From contig JAPLCQ010000077.1 in assembly GCA_026392115.1 (NCBI GenBank), positions 1 through 35,319 on the forward strand: 35,319 bases of DNA. The letters are read 5' to 3'. Source of the stretch: Armatimonadota bacterium. Its GTDB lineage: Bacteria > Armatimonadota > Chthonomonadetes > Chthonomonadales > CAJBBX01. Positions 8,741 to 16,448 of the stretch are shown here, one piece after another. Positions within the stretch are counted from its first letter, which is position 1, and each line of letters opens with the position of its first letter. A model generated the notes under the pieces. It worked only from the letters and a program-made list of their open reading frames with translations, was not told the origin of the DNA and searched no databases. The position numbers and the translations under genes are program-made.

Positions 8741-8763
8741 TCCGCCGCAAAGGGAGCCCCGCC

Positions 8764-10542
8764 ATGAGCCTGAGAGCCGTCAAACACCCCGAGATCCTAA
8801 TCCAGCCGCTCGTGAGTGGCCCGACATCCGGATGGGAGGGGCACCACGCCACCAACCCCTGCTGTGTGCGCCTGAGCCTCGACCCGCGGGTCTTCCTCGG
8901 CTACCGCGCGGGCGGCACGGCCGACTACTTCCGCGTCGATGTCCACGACGTCTGGGCCAGCCACCTCGGTCTGGCGGTGTTGGACGCCCGCGGCGAGCAG
9001 GTCACGCACCGCCTGCCGCTGCCAATCTTCGCCATCGAGCGGTCCGTCTGGCTACCCCAGACCCAGGAGGAGTTCGAGGCCTACCAGCAGGGGCCGCACC
9101 GCGACGAGATCCTGGTGCTCCACGACTTCCGCTTCTGGGAGGACGGCCCGTGGCTCTACATGATCTACCACGAGGGCTCCGTCACGCAGGTCTTCGACTG
9201 CATCGTGCGGATGCCCGCCGCCGACTTCCTGGCCCGCGTGGCCCGCAGCATCGAGCTGGCCGCGTCGCCGGTTGAGGAGATCATGGACGAGTGGCGCGCG
9301 CTCTGGTGGGCGCCCGGCGTCTGGGAACCCGCGGGCGTTGGCGGTACGAACCGCATCTACTCCTCGTGGGCCAACAAGAACGACATCGTCTTCATTCGCC
9401 TCACCGACGGCTCCCTGCGAATGCTCCACCGGCCCGTGCCGGACGTGGCCGTCGTGGACACCAGGGGGCGGACGCACTGCCCCTCCAACGCGGCCGGGGT
9501 CGCCGACTTCGGCGTGGTGCAGAGCAGCATCCGGCCCGGCTACTTCGACAACTCGCACATCGGCAACAACGGCACTCCGATCCGCGCCTGCGTGGGCTCG
9601 CAGCCCCTCTTCGTGGACGTGGTCCACGGTGTGCGCAACCGAACCCTCTGTGAGGCGGACGGCAGCGGCTGGCGGCTCTTCTACCTCCCGTACCTGCGCC
9701 TGCTGGACGCCGACACGGGCGAGTGTCTCTACTGGTCGTCCGAGCCGCTGCTGGAAGCCGACGAGACGTGGCGCGGTTTCGTGGAGGAGGGGGAGTGGGT
9801 CAGCACCCTTGTGCATCTGGACGGCGTGATGTTCGCGGGCGGCCAGGTGGAGGCCGATGCCGGCAAGATCGGCCCCGATGACCTCTTCCACTTCTACACC
9901 GGTGTAGGCGACACGGCGGTGGCCCGCGCTTCGTTCCGCCTTCGCGACGTGGCGCCGTCGCAGGTACTGGCTGACATCGAGACCCGGCGCACTCGGCGGT
10001 CCATCCGGCTGGAGTGTGAACCCTCTCCGACGGTGGCCCTGCCCGAACCCCTCTGCGGCTGGGAGTGGGCCATCGAGGGAGATGGTCCCGCGCGGGAGTT
10101 GGCCATCGTGAGGCGTCTGGGTGAACGAGAGGTCCGGCGGCCCGTCACCGGGCGCCCCGGCTTCTTCGATGCAGACGGCGTCTTCTTCGACGGTCAGGCG
10201 CCCGAGCGTGTGGAATGCCTCGGTTGGCTGCTGCCCTACCGGGGTGTGCGCTGGGAGAACGGTCCCGCCGGGCCCATCACGGTTTCGGGTCTGGGTGTCA
10301 TGGCGCTGGACCTCGAGTGCCCCGAGCGCATCCTCTATCGCTCCGAGGAGCCCATCGGCGCCGTCGCCGAGACTGCCGGGTGGTCGTCCGGGGGCGCGCT
10401 GGACGACGCGGCCCGACCATCGGCGTTGCATATCCCCACGCATGTGCGGGCGGAGATGCGGCGCATCTACGAGCGGCGCCCCATGGGGCAGGACATGGCA
10501 CGCCACCTCCGCATCGAGAGCGGCCTCGAAGATGCTCCTTAG
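8764..10542 (+). CDS. GH130-like glycoside phosphorylase/hydrolase with extra C-terminal blade
   Basis: A 592-residue protein without signal peptide, so probably cytosolic. I read it as a divergent GH130-type five-bladed propeller. FLGYRAG (44-50) resembles the family's first blade. VLHDFRF (118-124) sits where GH130 has its EDPR motif, and D121 would be the general acid. LRMLHRP (218-224) matches the phosphate-contacting HR segment, and TPIRA then PLFVDVVHGV (271-290) match the GTPI...GWLxxYHG blade. YLPYLRLLDADTGECLYWS (308-326) and FHFYTGVGDT (375-384) match the closing strands. GH130 enzymes mostly phosphorolyse or hydrolyse beta-mannosides. The remaining 190 residues repeat part of the fold (GWLLPYRGVR at 487-496, LGVMALDLECPERILYRS at 510-527). 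Usual length is 300-400. GGAG at 8753-8756 precedes the ATG by 7 nt. Its last 11 nt overlap the next gene. The family call is from pattern memory and needs a profile search. Confidence 0.55.
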   Translation: MSLRAVKHPEILIQPLVSGPTSGWEGHHATNPCCVRLSLDPRVFLGYRAGGTADYFRVDVHDVWASHLGLAVLDARGEQVTHRLPLPIFAIERSVWLPQTQEEFEAYQQGPHRDEILVLHDFRFWEDGPWLYMIYHEGSVTQVFDCIVRMPAADFLARVARSIELAASPVEEIMDEWRALWWAPGVWEPAGVGGTNRIYSSWANKNDIVFIRLTDGSLRMLHRPVPDVAVVDTRGRTHCPSNAAGVADFGVVQSSIRPGYFDNSHIGNNGTPIRACVGSQPLFVDVVHGVRNRTLCEADGSGWRLFYLPYLRLLDADTGECLYWSSEPLLEADETWRGFVEEGEWVSTLVHLDGVMFAGGQVEADAGKIGPDDLFHFYTGVGDTAVARASFRLRDVAPSQVLADIETRRTRRSIRLECEPSPTVALPEPLCGWEWAIEGDGPARELAIVRRLGEREVRRPVTGRPGFFDADGVFFDGQAPERVECLGWLLPYRGVRWENGPAGPITVSGLGVMALDLECPERILYRSEEPIGAVAETAGWSSGGALDDAARPSALHIPTHVRAEMRRIYERRPMGQDMARHLRIESGLEDAP

Positions 10543-13003
10543 CGGTCTGGCCGCGCTGGCCGCGCTGGCCATCGGCGCGGTCGGCGGGCCGGATTCCGCC
10601 GCTGTCGTGGCCAACGGGACCTACCGCCTGCGGCCCGGGGACGGGTGTGTCCGCGTGGAGTTCGACCCCACGGGCAAGGGGCGCTACCTGCCGCGCGGCG
10701 CCGTCTTGCGGCCCTTCCGCCAATCAGTTCCCGCAGAAGTGCGGGTGGAGGGCGGCGCATTGCGCGTCACCGGCGGGCGCGCCTTCGTGCCCAACGTGGC
10801 GCGCGGCGGCTACGGCGGGCCCTTCGACCACGGCGAGGACCTGCCGCCCACGGGCACGCTGGGCCAGAGCTTCACGGTCCCGGCGGGCGGCCCCTGGCTC
10901 TCCGATGTCTGGGCGCTCCTCACCTGCAGCGGCGTGGCGGACTCGGCGGTCACCATGACGCTCCGCCGCGACGGCCCCGCGGGCCCGGTGGTCGCCTCTC
11001 GACGCGTGCGGCCGTTGCCCAACGACACCGAAGTCCACCTGCCGCTCCCGGAACCGTCCGAACCGGGCGTCTTCTACCTGGAGATCGGCGAAAAGCATGG
11101 CGGCGCCTACTGGTGGGGCTGCAACACGGATCAGCTCGCCGGCGGCCAGGCTTACGTCAACGGTGTGGCCCAGCCAGGCAGGGACTGGCGGCTCGGCTTC
11201 GCCATGGCGCAGGCGACCGCCTCCGACTGGACCATCCGGCCCCAGGGGCGCAGGCTCGTGGTGAACTGCGGGTCGCCGCCGTCCGCATCAGCCGCTGCCG
11301 CCCCGGCCCTGGCCCTGGAGTTCCCGTGGCGCCGCGACGGCTACGACACCTCGAACCCGGCGACCACGCCGTTCCGATCCATCGTCACCGACACGGGCTA
11401 TTGGCTGCCGGTCCATGCGTTCAAGCGGCTGGAGGCGGACTGGTCGCTGGAGCCCGCCTGCGCCGAGGCCCGCCTGCAAGGCGCGAACGGTTGCGACCTG
11501 ACGCTGACGCACGGGCGCGGCGCCCTTCAACCGCGCATGGACGCCGATCGGCTCAGCCTCCTGCTCGGCTCGGGTGGTAGCCTGGAGGCCAGGCCGTCGG
11601 GCGCCGCCCTACCGCCCCACTTCCCGCGCTTCTTCACGTCGGACCCCTCCCGCGACGCATTGCTGAACGAGTTCCTGCTCACCTACCTGACCAGCCATAC
11701 CTCGTGCCCCTCCACGTATGAGTTCGATACGCTGAAGCTGGCTTGGGTGGGCGGCCCCATCCACGACTCGCTGGAGCGCGTGTTGCTCCACTACACCTTC
11801 CGCATCGACCCGGACGGCTTCATCTGGAGCCGCGGCGACTCCCGTGGGTGGGACGGAGGCGACTGCGCTACCTTCGACAGCCGCCACTACGACGGCAACA
11901 CGCAGTGGATTCTGGCCTGCCGCCGGTGGTACTGCTGGACCGGCGACCGCGCCTTCCTGGCCAAGTGCCTGCCCACGGTGCGCAAGGCCGCGGGCTACCT
12001 GCTCAACGCCCTGCACGGCGACACGGGCCTCCTCACCATTGACAGCAAGCAGCACGCCGGTGTGGAGATCGACGGGGTCATCCCCTGGCCCAGCGACTAC
12101 TGGGACTGCATCCCGGCGGGGCGCCGGGTGGCCTACATCAACGCCTTCTACGCCCCGACGCTGTGGGCCGCCGCCGACCTGGAGCGGGCAGCGGGCGACC
12201 CCGTCCGCGCCTCCGAACTGGAGCGGCTGGCCGACCGCGCCCGGGAGCAGTTCAACTCCGCCTTCTGGGACGACAAGGCCGGGCGCTATATCGGCTGGAT
12301 CGACGCCAAGGGCGGCAAGCACGACCCGGGGATGACGCACGTGAACCTCATCGCCGCCGCCCACGGCCTGGCCGCGAAGCCGCAGGTCCAGCGCATGATG
12401 CGGTGGATGACGCTGGAACCCACGGCAAGCGGCAAGCCAGACACCTTCACCCGGTGGGTGTTCGCGCCGCGCTCCAACACGCGCCACTGCGCCGAGCAGT
12501 ACAACCGGTACAAGTACGAGGATTGGTGCGAGGACGGCGGCGCCATCCTCTGGACGGCCTACTACGAGATCATGACGCGGGCGCTCTGGCTCGGCGCCGA
12601 CGACGCCTGGGCCCGCTTCGGCAAGATATTGGGCCGATTCGCCGAGCCCGACCATCTCGTGGGCGGCAATCCGCTCTACCGAGGCGAGATCAACAACCAT
12701 GGCGGTCCTCCCGGCTCCGTGGGCGTCTGGGGCGAGTTCCCCGAGAGCGGCATCACGCCGGCAGCCTTCCTATACGCCTTCGTCGGCATCGACGCCGACC
12801 TGCGCGGCCTCCGTGTGCGACCGCGGCTGCCAAGGGGCCTGCAGTTCGCGGGGGTCGACGGACTGGTCTTCCGCGGTCGCAGGCTCAAGGTCACCGCCTA
12901 CCGCGACAAGGTGGTTGCGGAGTGGCGGGGAGGCCGGCTGGTGCGGAAGCTGAAACCCGGCGGAGAGGTTCTGATCACGGCGGCGGAGGTTGGGCGACCA
13001 TGA
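10532..13003 (+). CDS. Secreted six-hairpin (alpha/alpha)6 glycosidase-like protein
   Basis: An 823-residue exported protein. A short hydrophobic leader (about 1-19) suggests Sec export. Residues 80-230 look like an all-beta ligand-binding module (GTLGQSFTVPAGG near 108-120; FYLEIGEKHGG near 181-191). From about 365 a helical toroid follows, with the six-hairpin pattern RHYDGNTQW...WTGDRAFL (451-476), VEIDGVIPWPSDYWD (511-525) and, later, WCEDGGAILW. The C-terminal beta part (LRGLRVRPRLPRGLQF, then VTAYRDK) is the cap seen in GH78, GH94 and related families. I cannot assign a numbered family or the acid/base pair. The ATG at 10532 lies within the upstream gene (11-nt overlap) with only a weak ribosome binding site, so translation is probably coupled. 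It ends in an ATGA overlap with the UroD-like gene. Likely acts on an oligosaccharide outside the cytoplasm. Confidence 0.72.
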   Translation: MLLSGLAALAALAIGAVGGPDSAAVVANGTYRLRPGDGCVRVEFDPTGKGRYLPRGAVLRPFRQSVPAEVRVEGGALRVTGGRAFVPNVARGGYGGPFDHGEDLPPTGTLGQSFTVPAGGPWLSDVWALLTCSGVADSAVTMTLRRDGPAGPVVASRRVRPLPNDTEVHLPLPEPSEPGVFYLEIGEKHGGAYWWGCNTDQLAGGQAYVNGVAQPGRDWRLGFAMAQATASDWTIRPQGRRLVVNCGSPPSASAAAAPALALEFPWRRDGYDTSNPATTPFRSIVTDTGYWLPVHAFKRLEADWSLEPACAEARLQGANGCDLTLTHGRGALQPRMDADRLSLLLGSGGSLEARPSGAALPPHFPRFFTSDPSRDALLNEFLLTYLTSHTSCPSTYEFDTLKLAWVGGPIHDSLERVLLHYTFRIDPDGFIWSRGDSRGWDGGDCATFDSRHYDGNTQWILACRRWYCWTGDRAFLAKCLPTVRKAAGYLLNALHGDTGLLTIDSKQHAGVEIDGVIPWPSDYWDCIPAGRRVAYINAFYAPTLWAAADLERAAGDPVRASELERLADRAREQFNSAFWDDKAGRYIGWIDAKGGKHDPGMTHVNLIAAAHGLAAKPQVQRMMRWMTLEPTASGKPDTFTRWVFAPRSNTRHCAEQYNRYKYEDWCEDGGAILWTAYYEIMTRALWLGADDAWARFGKILGRFAEPDHLVGGNPLYRGEINNHGGPPGSVGVWGEFPESGITPAAFLYAFVGIDADLRGLRVRPRLPRGLQFAGVDGLVFRGRRLKVTAYRDKVVAEWRGGRLVRKLKPGGEVLITAAEVGRP

Positions 13004-14223
13004 CATCACGAGAGCGCGTCCTGCGCGCGCTGAGCTTCGAGGCTACCGACAGGCTGCCCCGCGACCTGGGCGCCATGCGCTCCACGGGCATCAGCGCCTT
13101 CGCCTACCCGAAGCTGGTGGAGGCGCTGGGCCTGCCCTACCGGCGTCCGAGGGTGCATGACACGCACCAGATGCTGGCCCTGCCCGACCTGGACGTGCTG
13201 GATGCCCTGGGCTGCGACGTGGTGACCATCGACGGCGGCGTTACCAACGCCTTCGACGAGCCCGAGAAGTGGCACGACGCCGACTTCGGCGGGCGCCTGC
13301 CTGCGCGAGTGCAGCATCCGGAGACCTTCTCCACCGACGCCGACGGCACGGTCTGGCAGCGGCAATGGAACATCCAGATGCCCGCATCCTCCTTCGTCTT
13401 CAACTCGGAGCACAATGGCCAGCCCGTGCTGGGTATGGACCAGCCCCTGCCACTGCTGGATCTCAAGCGGTACAAGCGGGACCTTGAGGCCTGGGCGCTG
13501 ACCGACGAACAGGTGCGTGCGGCCGTCGACCTCTGCCGCCGTGCGCGTGAGGCGACGGACCGGGCCCTCTTCTACGCCGACCACCTGAACGCCCGCATCG
13601 CCATCACGGCGCACGGCGGGCTGGGCGTCTTCCCGGTCATCTGCTTGCTGGAACCCGACTACGTCCACGAACTGCACGGCATCACCATCGATCACATGGC
13701 CGGCGAAGCCCGCAAGCTGGTTCCCGAGATCGCCCCGTACGTCGACATCGCACTCACCGGCGGCGACGACTGGGGCACCCAGAGCTCGCTCATCGCCTCG
13801 CCTGCCACCTTTCGCGAGCTGTTCCTGCCCTACTACCGTCGCCACAACGCCGAGGTCCACCGCCTCGCTCCCGGCCTCAAGACCTTCCTCCACTCATGCG
13901 GCGCGATCTACGACCTGCTGGGGATGCTGGTGGAGAGCGGCTTCGACATCATCAATCCGGTCCAGTGGCCGGCGGGCGGGCACGGTTACGAGGCCTGGAA
14001 GGAGAAGGTCCGGGGCCGCGCCTCGTTCTGGGGAGGCGGCGTGGACACGCAGCATACGCTCCCATCCGGGACCGTCGAGGAGGTCGAGCACGAAGTCCGG
14101 CAGGTTTGCGCCTGCCTGGGCGGGGGTGGCGGGTATGTCTTCAACAACATCCACAACCTGCTGGCCGAAGTGCCGCCGGAGAAGGTGATCGCCATGTACA
14201 TGACGGCAGGCGAGCCATGCTAA
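13000..14223 (+). CDS. UroD/MtaA-family protein (paralog 1 of 3)
   Basis: A 407-residue protein of the uroporphyrinogen decarboxylase/corrinoid methyltransferase superfamily, a TIM barrel. It opens with MTSRERVLRALSFEATDRLPRDL, the usual start of the UroD-like (not HemE) branch. H298 and C300 in FLHSCGAIYDLL form the His-x-Cys metal motif of MtaA/MtbA-type methyltransferases; at the position of their third ligand the protein reads FNNIHNL, offering H385 instead of Cys. The arginine-rich N-terminal substrate site of true HemE is absent. No signal peptide, so cytosolic. GGAGG at 12985-12989 precedes the ATG by 10 nt; the start overlaps the previous stop (ATGA) and the 3' end overlaps the next gene by 7 nt. 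Role unknown; its position between two secreted glycan proteins suggests catabolism of a released sugar or substituent. Confidence 0.85.
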   Translation: MTSRERVLRALSFEATDRLPRDLGAMRSTGISAFAYPKLVEALGLPYRRPRVHDTHQMLALPDLDVLDALGCDVVTIDGGVTNAFDEPEKWHDADFGGRLPARVQHPETFSTDADGTVWQRQWNIQMPASSFVFNSEHNGQPVLGMDQPLPLLDLKRYKRDLEAWALTDEQVRAAVDLCRRAREATDRALFYADHLNARIAITAHGGLGVFPVICLLEPDYVHELHGITIDHMAGEARKLVPEIAPYVDIALTGGDDWGTQSSLIASPATFRELFLPYYRRHNAEVHRLAPGLKTFLHSCGAIYDLLGMLVESGFDIINPVQWPAGGHGYEAWKEKVRGRASFWGGGVDTQHTLPSGTVEEVEHEVRQVCACLGGGGGYVFNNIHNLLAEVPPEKVIAMYMTAGEPC

Positions 14224-16448
14224 GCCGTCGTGCGGCGGCGTGCGTCGGTCTCCTTGCCGTCGCGGCCTCAGAGGCGGCGCACGGAGCCCCGCTCCCCGAC
14301 ATCCGTGCCGACTACCGCCTGCCCAGGCGGACCGTGACGCGGAAGATGCTCGGCCTCGGCCCGCGCGAGGTCTGGCTCGTTCCCTTCTCGTCGATCTCGT
14401 CCTACGCGCCGGCGGGCCACCGGTTCGACGAGTACGTGCTGAAGCTCGCCGCCGCGGGGCTGGTCAACCGCGACGGGCCGCTCGTGTGGCTCGATATGGT
14501 CGACTTCATGGGAGGGCCGGAGAGCAACCTGTCGGCTGAGCTCGAATGGCGGAGCTACTACTCCAGAACGCGGGGCCTCGCCTTCACGCCCCTGACCGGC
14601 GGGACCGATGCGCTGCTGCGCCGGGTGGCGCCCGCCCTGAACGGGCTGGTGGTCTACGACTGGGACTGCGGCGCTATGCCGTCGGACAACATCGTGCTGG
14701 CGCTGAACCTGGCGAGCCTGAACCGGTGCCTGCCCATCAGCCGCCGGCTCTATGAGGCGCACCGGGAGGCGCTGGCAGGCGTCTCCGTGGTGGCGCGGGT
14801 CGAGCGGCTGGGCTGGGACCGGCGGCGCATCTACGACTGGCTCCTGCGCGAGGCCTACCCGCGCATGGACCGGACGGCCGCCCACAGCCTCTGCGCCGGC
14901 TTCGCCGACCTGCGCCAGCGCGACGACTGGAGCTTCCTGCACGGACTGGACTACGCCTTCTACCGGCGGTGCCCCATCTTCAACCTCTCGCCGCTCCGGG
15001 CGCCGACACGCAATGGCGACTCGGCCATCGACGGCGACGCCGAGATGGCCGGCATCCTCGACCGCGTCCTCGGCTGCCTGACCACGACGCCGGCGCCCAT
15101 CTTCGGCTGGGCAGAGCCCGAGCCGGTCTATGTGGAGCGCGTCTCGGCGGCCGGCCACTACGTGAACTGCACGGCTGCCGCCTGCGACCTCTCCTTCCAT
15201 GCCGCCATGAAGCCGCTCAAGCGTCCGCCCTTCACGCAGTCCGGCAAGCCGACCGTCCAGCGGCCCGAGCGCAAGGTCTACCTGGCCTTCGTGGCCAACG
15301 AGGGCGACGCCATCAAGTCGCAGACCCTCATGTACAATCGCGCCTGGGCCTACCATCCGGGGCGGGGGAAGGTCGCCATCAACTGGGCGGTGAACCCGGC
15401 CAGCGTGGCGCTCTGGCCCGCCGTCTTCGAGTACTTCCAGTCCACGCGGACGCCCCTCGATACCTTCGTCGGCGCCCCCAACGGCGGAGGCTACCTGAGC
15501 CCATCGGCCAACCCGAAGCTCGACGCCTTCCTGCGCCACACGGCCCGGGCCATGCCGGCCATGGGCATCCGCGAGGTGGGGCTCTGGTACCCCACGCGTT
15601 CGGCGCTCGACGACTACGCGCGGCTGCTGCCCAATCTGCGGGGCATGGACATCACCCCGCATGAAGCGCGGCCCGGCGGCGAGCTGTTCACCGTGGGTAG
15701 CAGGGGCGTGCCGGTGGTGCGCTATCCCTCCGCGCTCTGGTACTGGCAGACGCGACCCGACCTGCAGAAGGAGTACCGCATCGACGTGCCCCGGTTCGTC
15801 GAACACCTCGAGGGGCTCTACCGCGCCGGGCCGCTGCCGGCCTTCGCCAATGTCTACGGCGTCGAGGCCAATCTGGTGGGCGAGATCGCCAGGCTGGCCG
15901 CAGCGCTGGACCCGTCCCGGTTCGAGGTCGTCGACTACGGGACCTTCTTCCACCTCGCCGGTCAAGTGGCGCGCCCTGTCGGCCCGCCGCCGGTGCCTCG
16001 GCATGCGCCGCTCGCATGGTCGTCGGACCTGATGCTCGATGCCGCGCGGTGGAGCGAGCGGCTGAACGAGGCCCGTGTCGAGCGCACACCGGCGGGGCTC
16101 CGTGTGGCGGTCGCTCCGGGGAAGACCTGGGCCGTGGCGGCGCTGCCGGCCGTCTCCGTGCCGCCCGGCGCCACGAGGGTTCACGTCCCGATCCGGTCGC
16201 TCTCCGGCACGGGCGCGGAGTGGATCTTCAAGCTCTACGGCGACCTGGACGGCTTCGGCCTGAACGACAACTGGTTCTTCGGCGGCGCCGCGTCGCCCAC
16301 GGTCGCTTTAATCCCGCTGGACCGCCGCATCCGCGCCAGGCCGGGACAGCCCTGGATGCTGCAACTCGGCGTGACGGGCCCGGCAGGCAGCGCGGCCGTC
16401 TTCGGCGATATCGAGTTCCTGAGTGATGCAATGGAGGTGAAGCGATGA
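14217..16448 (+). CDS. Secreted GxGYxYP-family putative glycoside hydrolase
   Basis: A 743-residue exported protein with a signal peptide ending near AHG (residue 23). The centre carries KVYLAFVANEGDAIKSQ (353-369) and VGAPNGGGYLSPSANP (418-433), which I recognise as the GxGYxYP family, described as putative glycoside hydrolases of unproven activity. The defining motif here is GGGYLSP, with serine in place of the second tyrosine. A Rossmann-like or TIM-barrel-like region surrounds it, and the last 150 residues or so (from about 600) look like a beta-sandwich carbohydrate-binding module. The ATG at 14217 overlaps the upstream UroD-like gene by 7 nt; alternatives downstream would cut into the signal peptide. 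The stop overlaps the next start (ATGA). Substrate unknown; co-location with GH20 and GH130-like genes suggests complex glycans. Confidence 0.75.
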   Translation: MLSRRAAACVGLLAVAASEAAHGAPLPDIRADYRLPRRTVTRKMLGLGPREVWLVPFSSISSYAPAGHRFDEYVLKLAAAGLVNRDGPLVWLDMVDFMGGPESNLSAELEWRSYYSRTRGLAFTPLTGGTDALLRRVAPALNGLVVYDWDCGAMPSDNIVLALNLASLNRCLPISRRLYEAHREALAGVSVVARVERLGWDRRRIYDWLLREAYPRMDRTAAHSLCAGFADLRQRDDWSFLHGLDYAFYRRCPIFNLSPLRAPTRNGDSAIDGDAEMAGILDRVLGCLTTTPAPIFGWAEPEPVYVERVSAAGHYVNCTAAACDLSFHAAMKPLKRPPFTQSGKPTVQRPERKVYLAFVANEGDAIKSQTLMYNRAWAYHPGRGKVAINWAVNPASVALWPAVFEYFQSTRTPLDTFVGAPNGGGYLSPSANPKLDAFLRHTARAMPAMGIREVGLWYPTRSALDDYARLLPNLRGMDITPHEARPGGELFTVGSRGVPVVRYPSALWYWQTRPDLQKEYRIDVPRFVEHLEGLYRAGPLPAFANVYGVEANLVGEIARLAAALDPSRFEVVDYGTFFHLAGQVARPVGPPPVPRHAPLAWSSDLMLDAARWSERLNEARVERTPAGLRVAVAPGKTWAVAALPAVSVPPGATRVHVPIRSLSGTGAEWIFKLYGDLDGFGLNDNWFFGGAASPTVALIPLDRRIRARPGQPWMLQLGVTGPAGSAAVFGDIEFLSDAMEVKR

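Noticed and set aside
13000-14223. True uroporphyrinogen decarboxylase HemE
   Set aside because: The HemE N-terminal substrate-binding arginine motif is absent, a His-x-Cys metal motif is present, there are three copies, and no haem genes are nearby. The same applies to the genes at 18676 and 19751.
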